A stretch of 64,000 nucleotides of DNA. Source: Camelus bactrianus. Taxonomy: Eukaryota; Chordata; Mammalia; Artiodactyla; Camelidae. The notes beneath the pieces are model-generated. The model searched no databases, was not told the origin of the DNA, and saw nothing but the letters and a program-made list of their open reading frames with translations. The translations under genes were made by a program, and so were the position numbers. Below, piece by piece: positions 11,794 to 22,703 of the stretch (its first letter is position 1; each line of letters begins with the position of its first letter). Location: the NCBI RefSeq assembly GCF_048773025.1, contig NC_133558.1, forward strand, positions 32,728,501 to 32,792,500, read 5' to 3'.

Positions 11794-12919
11794 AGGAAGT
11801 TAAGGAGAAAAGAACAAAGATCTGCACTGGGAGCTGTGGTACCTGGACCTCTAAGAAGGAAAAAAAAAAACAATGTTAGGGTTTTGGTTAATGTAACAAG
11901 AGAAGACTGTCCAATCGTGCCAGTAGAATCATCCTGGAACCAACCTTGTCCCTGATAGGGACAATAAAAAATAAACTGAAGAACGTGCCTGTTGCCCTTG
12001 AAGTACACCTATAAAGGCTAGGGACACACCACCTTCTGTCCCCCCATTTCTGGTGCTCCTAAGCCCATCGGAAAGAAAATATGGGAAAAAATCTGGTCTC
12101 TCCACAGTTCATGATGATACCTCATTGATCATTCATCTCAGTTGTGGGGCAACGTTTCTTTTCAGTGTGTACCATCTCTCAGTTTCCTCTTCTCTATGGA
12201 AAGAGCTGTTTGTCCTTTTATTTACACACACTTTGAATCGAGATTCCAGGGTTGTGATTACACAGAAATGTGCAAAACACTTTATTAGTAGTTATTTCTC
12301 CAGTGGAGGCACTAGAAATTATGTTTATTCTATTCCTTGTCTATAAAGTCAAATTTCCCAGTGTAGGGGGAAAAAAATACAAATAGAACTAATGTATTTG
12401 AAAATCTAGCCTGTTCAAATCTGCTGAATCCATGATTGTGTGCAAAGGTCGTTGAATGTCTTCACCAACTTTTTAAAAGTCATTCAGCATTGGGTTGCCC
12501 ATGTTGTTCTTTCTCAATGTGTCAAGAAATCCTTGGTCCTTTACATGAAGCAACAAGAACACCAACTTTAGGAAGCATTCGTATCCCCACTTCTACCATT
12601 AGTCAGATAATTTGCTCACTTTGTAAAGGAAAGGAATGCTGCTTTGATTAGTTTTGTTCCTGGGAGATTGGTGCTCCCAAATTCTTGGAGGGAGGGAAAA
12701 TTCTAAACAATTTATTTGCGGTACTTCTCAGGCCTCACTGATGTGTAAACAGCCAACAGTGGACACCTTTTCCATGTATTGTCTTTCTCAATAGTGTGAT
12801 CATCAGAGGGAGAGGAATAAACACATATTGACAGTGTATGCTAAAACGCAATGTCTGATTTCACTCTGGTACCTTGGTGGGTATGACTGTGTTTTACAGA
12901 TGAAGGAACTGAGGCTTAA
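11794..12919. other. CRISP2: CRISP2 first intron, near coding exon 1
   Basis: 11800-12050 aligns with CRISP3 at 33510-33790 (for example 'gtgccagtagaat' in both). 12050-12920 is not recognised apart from a small MIR-like patch near 12880-12920. No gene. Confidence 0.5.
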
Positions 12920-12932
12920 AACAATGAATTAA

Positions 12933-13063
12933 GGGGGGTTGAGGTAGATCTTAGAGGCAGAGCTCTAGCCTAGCATGCACGAGGTCCTGGGTTCAATCCC
13001 CAGCACCTCCATTAAATAACCTAATTACCTCCTCCCAAAAATGGGGTGGGGAGGGCGCCCAAG
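12933..13063 (+). mobile_element. Camelid tRNA-derived SINE (Vic-1 type)
   Basis: Head 'ttgaggtagatcttagaggc', B-box-like 'gggttcaatcccc', tail 'agcacctccattaaataacc'. A 13-bp target-site duplication 'aacaatgaattaa' lies at 12920-12932 and 13064-13076. Antisense to CRISP2. Confidence 0.92.
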
Positions 13064-13589
13064 AACAATGAATTAACCTAAGCTAATGATAAGTACTTAA
13101 GTAATGTCAGAAATTAGCCTTCATCCAATTATGATGTCTAAGTCAATGCACATTGAAAGGAAAACATAGTTTCAGCTGGGAAAGAGCAATCATTTTGCAA
13201 CCCAGTAGAGACACTCCAGCCTTATTTTAACAATTTCTGTGTTAATACATAACTATGTATGTTAGTAGTAAAATCATTAACATGGAAGCATATATAATAC
13301 ATAATAATTGTCATATTTTACATTTTTCTATTAAAGGTAGTTCTAGCAAAATTGTTTCGAAGTCATTGGAACTATTTTAGAATGAGATGTAAAAAATTCA
13401 CTTGTTTCAACTTGATATAGCGAGTAAAAGTCAAATTAACAAGCTCATTCTCTCAAGAAACATTTATCCATAAAGCTTGAAAATCATGGATAACTTTGTT
13501 AAATATAGGATTTTACCATTGGCGAAATAAAAATGATTGACAAAAAAAAAAAGGTTCACATTTAAGTAAATAAATGAGTTATCACTTAC

Positions 13590-13626
13590 CGTTGGTTTTC
13601 AGAGCAGGATGAGGTATGTGCTTTAT
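13590..13626 (-). other. CRISP2: CRISP2 non-coding 5'-UTR exon
   Basis: 37-bp segment between acceptor CTACAG and perfect donor GTAAGT on the minus strand, upstream of the signal-peptide exon. A 38-bp counterpart with the same boundaries and most bases lies at 40917-40954 upstream of CRISP3, an independent sign of exon function. Because it has an acceptor, a further upstream first exon is expected. Confidence 0.72.
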
Positions 13627-14009
13627 CTGTAGGAAGCAAGAAGGAACAGAGAGGGTTAGAACATTTCTGTTTTAGCAAATTCCAATTGTGCAAGTAAATC
13701 CAAGTCTATTCATTTCCAAAATAGAATTTTTCACACCAGGAACTTCACCTTTCCTTGCCAGTTATCTGGCATGGGTTGGGGTATTATCTGGTTTCCACAG
13801 AGCTTTTAAAATGAGTGGGTAGGACATGCCCTCGCTCCCTAACTAGCCCGCTCCTCATGCAGGCTAACACCCAGATGCTGCCTTTTTGGTCTGGGATTTT
13901 TATGATATCCACTCTTCACTGTGGAGGGAACCAGGATCCTACCCTGCAGCTCAACTCCCGTGGCTCAGCTTTCTATGACTTTTACTTCCCAATTACCAAC
14001 TTTCTGTAG

Positions 14010-14195
14010 CTTATTGGATAAGACCTTAGTCTTTGGAAACCATCAATTTTGGGAAATCTTTTCTGAGCTTCAGTTTTCTCTTCTATAAACAGTGGCTTAT
14101 TGTATCACAGGTTTGCCTCGAACGACAGACGCAAAACACCTAACGCAATGCCTGGCATAGAATACTCCAAAAATGGAAATGCTATTTTTATTATC
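14010..14195 (+). mobile_element. MIR SINE relic
   Basis: 'gcttcagttttctcttctat' and 'aatgcctggcatagaatact' match the MIR core from memory. Upstream of the CRISP2 UTR exon. Confidence 0.65.
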
Positions 14196-14199
14196 ATCA

Positions 14200-15359
14200 T
14201 TTGCAACGAGTGGTAGCTTGCCGAGCTCATAAGCTCTTTTTATAAATGCATGTTGTTTGAATTCCTAGTTTTAGGAATGTTTATAAGATGTTTTTACCTC
14301 CAGGTGTCATAGGGAAAAAATCAGTATAATGTAATCAGATATTCAACTGCTCAAAGCCCAGTTCCGCTGGAGACCTTCTGGCTAACTTCAGGAAATGATC
14401 TAACATCTGGGCTGTTTTATCCTCATCAGCTCATTGAAAGACCCACACATAAGCCTGGCGATTTTGTATAGCTTAATCATGCCAGAGGTTTGCAGTAGAT
14501 GACCCACGATTCCATAATTCAACAGCCTGAGGTGCCACATACCCCTCCCTGCCACTCTCCTCTCCCTACTCCCTCCCGCAACCTTTAATCCTTTTAGCTG
14601 CAGCAATGAAAGCAGTGACACTTTCGGTGAGCCTCTATTTAAAGAAAAATTGGTATGGTATTCCTTTAAACCCAGATTCCCACGCAGTTGAAACATTGGC
14701 TGCCATTGTTTTACCTGGATGGATGCAAATGGAAAAGCACTGTGCCCTTTGTGGCAGGTGTTTTAAGACCAGGATGACATGGTTCTTCTGGGGTGTCTAC
14801 AGGAAGAGCATGATGTATGGTTTCATAACCCTAGAACAAGGAAAAAGAGAACATTTAAAAAGAAGTGAAGAATAGGTCGGTAGTATTAGCAATCTCTGTC
14901 ACAAACCTGACTCAGCTGCTTCACATTGTTCTCTAATACTTCACTGTATTTATTGGATCTCACCATTAGGACTATAATCTCCTTCTGAGATCAGACTGCG
15001 TTTTGGTGTCCTGGTATTTCCTTCAAACACTAACAGAGAAGCATGCTCCTTAAAGAAGTTCCATTGACAGTTGGTTGACTAACTTCCTCAGAACAACGCA
15101 GCACATTTTCAAGTGTCCCAGCTCCTGATGTAAGCCCCCAACCCACACACTCTTTAGAAGATAATTTCTACACCTAGTCACGCACATACTGAGTGGATTT
15201 GAGGCCAAAGTTCTCAGTTTGATCTCATGAAATGCCACAGTTAGAGATGACATCAGGGTTCTCCTGAGACTCAGAGTGTTTCAGGTAAACAGAATGATTT
15301 ATCTTTTAAAGTAGGTAAAGAGTTTCAATCGGATACACACAGAGAGGATGTTGAAAGTC
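14200..15359. other. Sequence between the CRISP2 UTR exon and the CpG-rich region
   Basis: No recognised repeat or gene. An octamer-like ATGCAAAT occurs near 14724. Open frames here (up to 98 codons) lack any recognisable protein similarity. Confidence 0.4.
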
Positions 15360-15780
15360 TTTGGCGGATGGATGCCCAGCGGCAAAACGGAAGACTCTAC
15401 GGTTGGTGTGAACTGACCCAGCCCGTGCGCCCACCGGAGAGCCAGAAGAGGACCCCTCGCCCCACAGAGTTTTCTCGCCCCGGTTTTCACCCCACCTCCC
15501 CGGCCCTGGGCATTTCCAGTTTCCCAGGCTGCTCTCATTCCTACCCAGGCTCCAGAGCTCAGATCTTCCTGCTGCAGGAGTGGGGGCCGCAGGCACCGAC
15601 CAACTGCGGCTCGTGCCTCCGGCGGCGGGCGTGAAACACCCCGCCAGCCACGTGCGGGCCACGTCACCGGCTTTATGCCCTCAGCGCAGTCGTCGGCGCC
15701 CTGAACTGTTGGCGCATCTTCCCCGTCTCCCTCCGGGGATGCACCGTGAACACCCTACACAGTTTCTCATTGGCATCATT
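15360..15780 (-). promoter_or_regulatory. CpG-rich region, candidate CRISP2 promoter and first exon
   Basis: About 420 bp rich in G+C with dozens of CpGs, in a window otherwise CpG-poor; it lies 1.7-2.2 kb upstream of the CRISP2 UTR exon. On the minus strand it has a TATA-like CATAAAG near 15670-15676, a CRE-like half site GTGACGTGG just downstream, and an NRF1-like TGCGCAAGCG at about 15821-15830. CREM/CRE control is a known theme of haploid germ-cell genes. The donor of the first exon cannot be fixed by eye (CCTGG|GTAGGA near 15547 is one option). Confidence 0.5.
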
Positions 15781-16756
15781 ACCATCACCTGATGAGGACA
15801 ATAAATGTCTGCTCACACGCTTGCGCAGAACAGGAAGAGGAGGATGGAGACGATATCGAGATTCAAGCTGCTGGGGTGGGGGTACTGAAAAAGGCGCCCC
15901 TTTCCAAACACGATCTTAACGTGGGTCAGAATTTAAAGAGCAGACTGCAGAAGTCCATAGATACTTGAGTTCGAAGCCCAATACCAGTCTGGCGCTCAGG
16001 GTTGCAGAGATGAAGTTGGTATTTTGAAGGTTTTATGGTCTGAAAATTCAAGAAGAGTAACAGGAACAAGTCTTAGAAAAATGCCCAGAATTCCTGATTC
16101 ACAGCTGCTGGCTTCACAGCAGGTGTTGGTTGAAGACTCCTACCTGGCTTTATGGAGGGTAGATGAGTAATAGATGATTTCCCCCTATGTTTGTAGTTTT
16201 CAAGATTGAAAGGAATGAAGTAACTCATTACCTAGAGGATGGGTTGGGTCGAAACATGTCAAACCAAAGATTAGGATCCATCACACACTAGCTGACTGTA
16301 CCCCATGGAAAGAGGCTTGGCATTTCTCATTCCAACCCTTGAGACTCATGCAGGCGCAACTGTAGCTCTAACTGCCATATTTCACGGTGCTGAGTGCCAT
16401 TTTCCCTGGACAATGTTAAAATCCCAAGTGGCCAATGTGCAGACTTTATTTTCATCCTTCTTTATTGCTGTTTCAGTTGAGGTTCAAGTACCACTGTCTA
16501 AAACGATCTTGGAATTTAGAAGTCACCCTAGACTGCTTTCAATCCAAGTTAACTCCTGACTGTTTTCCTTTCTGAATGTTTATGAACTCTATACCTGGAT
16601 TTCTCTATCTCATTACTATGTTAGTGGTTTCATTGCACCTTGCTTAGATTATTAAACATTTCAAGTACTTGGACAAAATTACTGCTCAACCTTTTTTTAT
16701 TTTTAAAGGATTTCCTGCTAGACTGTTGATGGCTTTAATGAGTTATACCTTGATTT
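15781..16756. other. Intergenic, upstream of CRISP2
   Basis: No recognised gene or repeat, apart from the NRF1-like site at the left edge. Confidence 0.4.
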
Positions 16757-16990
16757 GAATATTTTAAAAATTGAAGTATAGTTGATTTACAATGTTGTGT
16801 TAGTTTTGGGTGTACAGCTTAGTGATTCAGTTACACATATATGTGTGTGTATGTGTGTGTATATATATATATATACATATATTCTTTTTCATTTTAGGTT
16901 ATTACAAGCTATTGACTATAGTTCTCTATCTTATACAGTAGGGCATTGTTTATTCTGTATATAGTAGTTTGAACACTGCTCAACTTTTAA
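16757..16990 (-). mobile_element. LINE-1 3'-UTR fragment (minus)
   Basis: 'attgaagtatagttgattta', 'caatgttgtgttagttttgg', 'gggtgtacagcttagtgatt': reverse complement of a camelid/artiodactyl L1 3' end. It contains a TG/TA microsatellite at about 16840-16880. Confidence 0.85.
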
Positions 16991-17622
16991 TAAATAAAAT
17001 GGCTTAGTACATTGGTTCTTTTTTTAGTGCAGAACACTTCATTGTAACAGTGTAATAGTCTATAATTCACTGTAACTCTCCTATTTTTTCATTCTTGAAG
17101 ACACCATACCTGTAGTTATTCTTTGTTCCCGTAGATGATGTCAGAATGAGAGCCGTTTGAGGGTTGATGTGATAAGAGATTGTCAGTGAGCATGTGTTTG
17201 AGACACTGACTATGTCTCTCTTGGTTATTGCTGTATTTCCAAAGCCTAGCACAAGACCGGTTACGTGGGTTGCATTTGATAGATATTTGAAGACTGAATA
17301 AATATTGACCTGGCCTAGATTCTTAGGGGATGCAGAAGAAAGGACGCATCGTGTCTTTTTTCTAAGATTTATTGTACTGGGGAAAAGATGTACATATGTA
17401 TTACCAGGTAGTGTAGTTTAGTGCTAAATAGTTGAAACAAAATATATACAGTAATTATTGGAAGTTCTGTGCATTGATATCACCCTAGGTAAAAACTAGA
17501 TGGTAGACTGACATTTGAAGTGCTTTGAAAAATGTGTGTGACCTGATCAGAATGAAGAAAAGTTTTGTACACTTGGATGGAAGAGCAGAAACAGACAAGT
17601 CAATGCATCAAAAGGCGTATTT

Positions 17623-17726
17623 GGGGGGTGGGTATCGCTCAGTGGCAGAGTGCATGCCTAGCATGCACGAGGTCCTGGATTCAATCCCCAATACCTCCAT
17701 TAAAAACTTAAAAAAAAAATGTTTTT
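17623..17726 (+). mobile_element. Camelid tRNA-derived SINE (Vic-1 type)
   Basis: Well preserved: 'tatcgctcagtggcagagtg', 'catgcacgaggtcctggatt', 'aatacctccattaaaa'. A 12-bp target-site duplication (aaaggcgtattt / aaaggcatattt) lies at 17611-17622 and 17727-17738. Intergenic. Confidence 0.93.
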
Positions 17727-18369
17727 AAAGGCATATTTAACTCAGAATAATAGACTGTTGAAAACATTGGGGAAACTTTTTATAGAAGTCTAAGGAGATT
17801 TGCTTCCTTTTGTAACATGGGAAAAGAATTGATGTTTAGAGAGCTGGGAAATTATATGATCAAATATTGTTTTATGAAAACTACCTGAGATCACTGTGCA
17901 GGGTGATTTACAGAGCTGAGAAATTGATGACGGGAGAAAGAAGAGTGTAGTGACAATTTCCCTTTTAACTTTAGAGTAGCGGAAATAGGACAAAATGTTG
18001 GAATGTGGAGAGAGGAAAAAGCACTGTTGATGGTGAATTTCGTATGGAGGGCAAATCCAGAAAGCTTGTAGGTTTTAGGTCTACACTTGTTGGAGAGCAC
18101 ATGGAAGGTCATTTTTAAGAGAAGTAGTCCAGGTGCTTCTAAAATTCTGCTGTAAAATCAGAAGTCAGGAGTGTGTGGAGCTGAAAGGAGCAGTTGTGGA
18201 AATGCCTGGGAGGTGGGGGGACTGAGTTCTTGCATGGATTCCAAGGAGAAACCTGCTGCGAATCTTATCCTGTTCCTCTGTACATAAGATGCTCCCCCCG
18301 CCGCCCTGTTGTGTGACCTTGCTAAACATCCTTATTAATTCTAGTGGCTTTTTAAAAGATTCCTACAGA

Positions 18370-18950
18370 TCTTTGTAAAGATCTTTTTTTTTTTGTAAAA
18401 ACAGATTATTTTATTCTGCAAATAAAGAAATTTCTACCTTTCTAATCTATATGGCCTTAATTTTTTCCTCTTTATCTTACTGCATTAGCTGTAAACTTAA
18501 AACATGAGTGGTGCAAACTGACATCCTTCCCTTTTTCCTAATGATGGATTCCAGATTGAAAAGCACTACAATGATGTTTGCAGCTATAAAATAATATAAA
18601 GAGAAAGTATTCAAGCATTCACTACTAAGTGTAAGTTAGCTAGAGGACTTTGTAAGGTCTTCCTTGTTAAGGTGAAGGAGTTGCCTTCTAATTCCTGGTT
18701 TTCTGAAAACTGTTTACATTAAAGATGTTGAATTTTGTCAAGTGCATTTTTTTGCACTTGATACATTTATTTTATTAATATAGTAGATCACATTGATTGA
18801 TTTTTGAATGTCAAAACCACCTTTTATTCCTGGGAGAACATCACTTTCTCATGGTGAATAAGCTTGTGTGTTACATCTATGTATGAAGAACAATAGTCCA
18901 TAGTTTTCTTGTGATGTCTTTGTCTGGCTTTGGTGTAGCGTAACACAAGC
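18370..18950 (-). mobile_element. LINE-1 ORF2 fragment (minus)
   Basis: 'ctgcaaataaagaaatttct', 'gatcacattgattgattttt' and 'tgatgtctttgtctggcttt' match the L1 ORF2 reverse-transcriptase region in antisense. No intact frame. Confidence 0.75.
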
Positions 18951-19079
18951 CTGAGTTGGGAGAGATTTCTCTTGTTTCCAGTCATGATATAAATAAAAAT
19001 GTCTTGAAATGGTACTCTATACATGGTAGACATATATGGGTGTATAATATACATTATAATTCTGTGCGATTTAACTCAG

Positions 19080-19745
19080 TCTCTCTTCTAGTCCACAGTC
19101 TCTAAAGTCATTTCTTGCTTCTAATCTTGCTCCCTTACAATATCCATCTCATCATTTCTCTTCTTCAGTGTGCGCTCCTGGCTGCTGTCTTGCAATAATA
19201 TCGCAACTCTTTACTTGCCCTAGAGGGCACCCTGTGACTCAGTTTCCTCCTAACTCTCCAACCCCTTTTTAAAATTAACCTGACCTTGCTCACTCTGCTC
19301 CAGCTATTCTAGGCATCTTGCCTTTCCTCAAATATGCCGAATTTATTTCCATCCTAACAATTTTGTACTCACCCTTTTCTTCACCTGAAAGTTTTCCCGA
19401 TCAAATCATTGTGTTGGTTCTTTTCTCACTTCCATTGTGTTTTCCATCCAAAGCCATCACCTGAGAGAGGCTTTACCTGACTTTCCTATTTAAATAAACA
19501 TTTCTGCCTCCCAGCTGACCCTTGTCATTCTCTGTTCTCTTGCTCATTTTAGTTGATTGCCTTATCACTTCCAAATTATATGAAGTATTTCTTTGTGAAA
19601 GAGTTTTCTTTCTCTCACTTCTGTTAGACTGTGAACCCCATGAAGTCTGAAACTGTCTTGTTTATCACTCTATTTCAAAGTATCTAATTAAATTTCTGAG
19701 CCATAACTGTTTTCAGTAGACAGCTGTTGAATGCATGAATGAATT
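19080..19745 (+). mobile_element. L2 LINE relic
   Basis: The 3'-end text 'ctgttagactgtgaacccca' and 'gctgttgaatgcatgaatga' is the L2 end; the upstream part 'tgaccttgctcactctgctc' is also L2-like. Confidence 0.6.
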
Positions 19746-20519
19746 ATTATGCATTGTGGTGATTACTCTGGAAAGTGCAGGGAGCTATGGGAGAGAATGA
19801 GGAGAGTTCTTCAGGTTATTTACCCAAAGGAATCTCTTGGATGAAATGACATCGAATGAGAAGGAGCTATTCTAGCAAATAATTATTATTCTAGCAAACA
19901 AAAGAATAATAAGCAAATAAAGAGAGGTGACTCTTTTAGACAAAGCTAATAGCAAACAAAATGCCCTGAGGTAAGAAAAATCTTGAGGTGCTTGAAAAAA
20001 TTTAATGAGATCATTGTACCTGGAGCATAAGAAATAAGGCGGAGAATGAAATGAAGTGAGATTAGGCAGCAAAGTATAAGAAAGATTATTCAGCCCCTGG
20101 CAGATAAGTTTAAGAGTATGAATATGATCTTAAGTACTTGAGAAGTCTATGGAAAGGTTTTGAAAGTTGACTAATCAGGAGGTCTGTCACTGTAGAGAAG
20201 AAGAAATGTGCAGCCACACGGCATCAGGGTGCTGTGTTGGTGGCCCTGGACCTCTCCCGGCTCTCGCTTGGCCTCGTGGCTACTGCCTTCCTTGAAATGA
20301 TGAGTGAAGCTTGACACTGGCTAAGCCTGTGAGTCTGATGTGACAACCCCATTGTTTGTAGTATCTGAGACGTCCATGAAAAATACAAAATCAAACATTT
20401 AGTCATGGAATAGAGGAATTGAAACTTGATGGGTCGGGGGACAGAGGTAAGGAATCTCAGAAAGAGCAACCAGATAATCTGGAGAAAAAGTATGAAGTGT
20501 CATGGAGCCAAGGAAAAAA
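19746..20519. other. Intergenic between CRISP2 and CRISP3
   Basis: No gene. 20080-20470 has the look of a very old interspersed repeat ('tctatggaaaggttttgaaa') but I cannot name it. Confidence 0.4.
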
Positions 20520-21130
20520 GGATTTTTTTTAATGCACTTTTTATTTTGGAGTATTTTCAGGTTTACAGAAATTTTGCTAGGCTAGTACAGAGAAGTCCCA
20601 GTTTTAGTTCCCCCTAATGTTACCATCTAACATCACCCTGATACATTTGTCAAGACTAAGAAACAACATTACTATTAAAAATACCCCAGACTCTATCCAG
20701 ATATCGCCATTTTTTTTTCCCCATTAATGACCTCCTGCTGTTCCTGGATACGATGCAGGGGACCACATGGCCTGACTCCTTATTCTCCTCTAGTCTGTAG
20801 CAGTTTCTCAGAATCTTGCTCACGATTTTGACAGTTTTGAGGAGTGCTGGTCAGGGTATTTTGTAGATTAGTCCTCAACTTAAGTTTGCCTGAGGTTTTA
20901 TCTCATAATGAGACTGGGGTTGCAAGTTTTTAGAAGGAGTACCACAGACGTGAGATGCTATTCTAATCTCATCATATACAGGGGTTCATGGAGCTATGTG
21001 ACTGGTTCCTGGTGATATTACCTTTGATCACCTGGTTAAGACGGCGTTGACCAGATTTCTCCACTGTCAAGTTACGACGGTTCTCTTTCCATAGCTTACT
21101 CTCTGGAAGTGAATCTCTAAGCCCAGACTC
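20520..21130 (-). mobile_element. Old L1-type 3'-end fragment (minus)
   Basis: 'ggtttacagaaattttgcta', 'gtacagagaagtcccagttt' and 'ctgatacatttgtcaagact' are familiar from an old mammalian L1 3' UTR in antisense. Family assignment is from memory. Confidence 0.55.
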
Positions 21131-21548
21131 AAAAGGGAGGGGACTAAGTTCTATCTCCTAGGGGAAGAGTATCTCCATATATTATTTTGAATTCTTCTTC
21201 AGGGAAGATTTGGCTAAAAGAAGAGAGGCTTAAAAAAGAATATGTGGCCATATACTACTGTGCAGTTTATGCAGGTGAAGAATCAAAAATCTTCATTGAT
21301 TTTGGCAAAATGAAGATTGAGGTTGCCTTAGGAAGAACAATTTGAATTTAATTGTAGGGACAGGAGCCAGATCAGTGGGTAGAACGGTGAACGAGAGAGG
21401 ACAAATTAAAGACAGCACATGTGGACACTTCTTGGAAGGTGCTTAGTTGTAAGTGGCCCTAAGAATGAGGACTGTAGTCCAGGATTCATGTGACAATGAT
21501 ATTACATCCTGTTCTTTTTACACATTTTGTTCTAGGGACAATGTTCTC

Positions 21549-21597
21549 AATTTCTTTCTTCCTTTCTTCCTTCCTTCCTCCTTCTTTCTTTCTTTCT

Positions 21598-21676
<79 letters not shown>

Positions 21677-21826
21677 CTTTCTATTTCTTCCTTTCTTTCT
21701 CTTTCTTCCTTCCTTCCTTCCTTCCTTCCTTCCTTCCTTCCTTCCTTTCTTTCTTTCCTTCTTTCTTTCTTTTTTCTTTCTTTCTCTCTTTCTTTCTTTC
21801 TCTCTTTCTTTCCTGTTTTTTTTTTT
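21549..21826. repeat. Long (CTTT)n/(CCTT)n polypyrimidine microsatellite
   Basis: About 278 bp with almost only C and T on the plus strand, from pure CTTT to CCTT and back, ending in poly(T). Two long Phe/Leu/Ser-repeat frames here are artefacts of the repeat. It lies about 0.75 kb beyond the CRISP3 stop codon. Confidence 0.97.
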
Positions 21827-22069
21827 GGACCCAGCTCTTTCCCAGCACCAGGTTACCCTCCACCCAAGGGCTGCAAGGCAGGGTTTTGAGAGATGGGGAA
21901 GGAGAAGGGAGACTGGGAGGTGGGAGAACCACCCTAGGCTGGCAGGCCAGCTGGTCCTGGGGGTTGTCTGTAGGAGCTGAAAAGTGAGTTCTCAATCAGA
22001 CTCTGTTCCATTTCCCAGGCCTTGGGGCTTCCACGTTTTCTGGTTTAACTTCTCACCTCCTCCCCAGTC

Positions 22070-22255
22070 TTTTTTCTAAAATCGAGGTATAGTTGATGGT
22101 ACAATATTATATAAGTTTCGGGTATGCAACATAGTGATTCACTATTTTTAAGGGTTATACACCATTTATAGTTAGTATAGAATATTAGCTAGACCCCCTG
22201 TGCTGTACGGTATATCCTTGCAGCTTGTTTATTTTATACGTGGTTCTCAATTTCA
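22070..22255 (-). mobile_element. LINE-1 3'-UTR fragment (minus)
   Basis: 'atcgaggtatagttgatggt', 'gcaacatagtgattcactat', 'cagcttgtttattttatacg'. It lies just downstream of CRISP3 in the same orientation and contains the closest AATAAA (22228-22233) to the CRISP3 stop. Confidence 0.85.
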
Positions 22256-22575
22256 GTTCCGGTTTCTAGTGAACTTCATTGTAAGAGACAACAACTTTAA
22301 GAGTCCTCAACTTGATTAAATTCATGAAATTGAAATCGCCCGATTTTTTATCAAAATCCAAAGTTGTTGTCATAGATGAGCTTATTTTTTAACCTTTTGT
22401 ATGAAAAAAAAAATAATCCTGTAAAATGAAAAGCAGATCGGGAGACAAAGACTTATTACTATTTGGAATCAAAGTGGTAGCTAACGTGTCTGTGATTTCC
22501 TCGTTAGCAAACGTCAAGTCCACGCAGGTGATGCAGCCCTCCTGCACGCAGCCCTGCTTTGTCTGTACTGGGCTT

Positions 22576-22703
22576 TTAATAAATTTTGTCCGAACACTTG
22601 CAGGCAGCCTTGCAATTATTCTTCACAAAAGGAACGTTACAGGTCCATTGTTTCTTCAGAGAATCACAGTTAGCATAGGTGTTGTCGTACTCACAACTGT
22701 TGG
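22576..22703 (-). CDS. CRISP3: CRISP3 last coding exon: ion-channel-regulatory domain
   Basis: 128 bp encoding [18 protein letters not shown] through [12 protein letters not shown] and stop TAA at 22576-22578. Acceptor TTCCAG. Six-cysteine ShK-like ICR fold. The overlapping plus-strand open frame of 149 codons is a shadow. Confidence 0.95.

Noticed and set aside
14706-14770. Possible further CRISP2 UTR exon with donor GTAAAA near 14711
   Set aside because: The acceptor is poor and no counterpart is visible upstream of CRISP3.
15299-15667. Overlapping minus-strand open frames of 118-122 codons
   Set aside because: A by-product of G+C-rich CpG sequence with few stops; composition Gly/Arg/Pro-rich, no domain seen. 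Treated as promoter/first-exon candidate.
21453-21995. Open frames of 104-175 codons with Phe/Leu/Ser or Lys/Glu repeats
   Set aside because: Translations of the CTTT/CCTT microsatellite.
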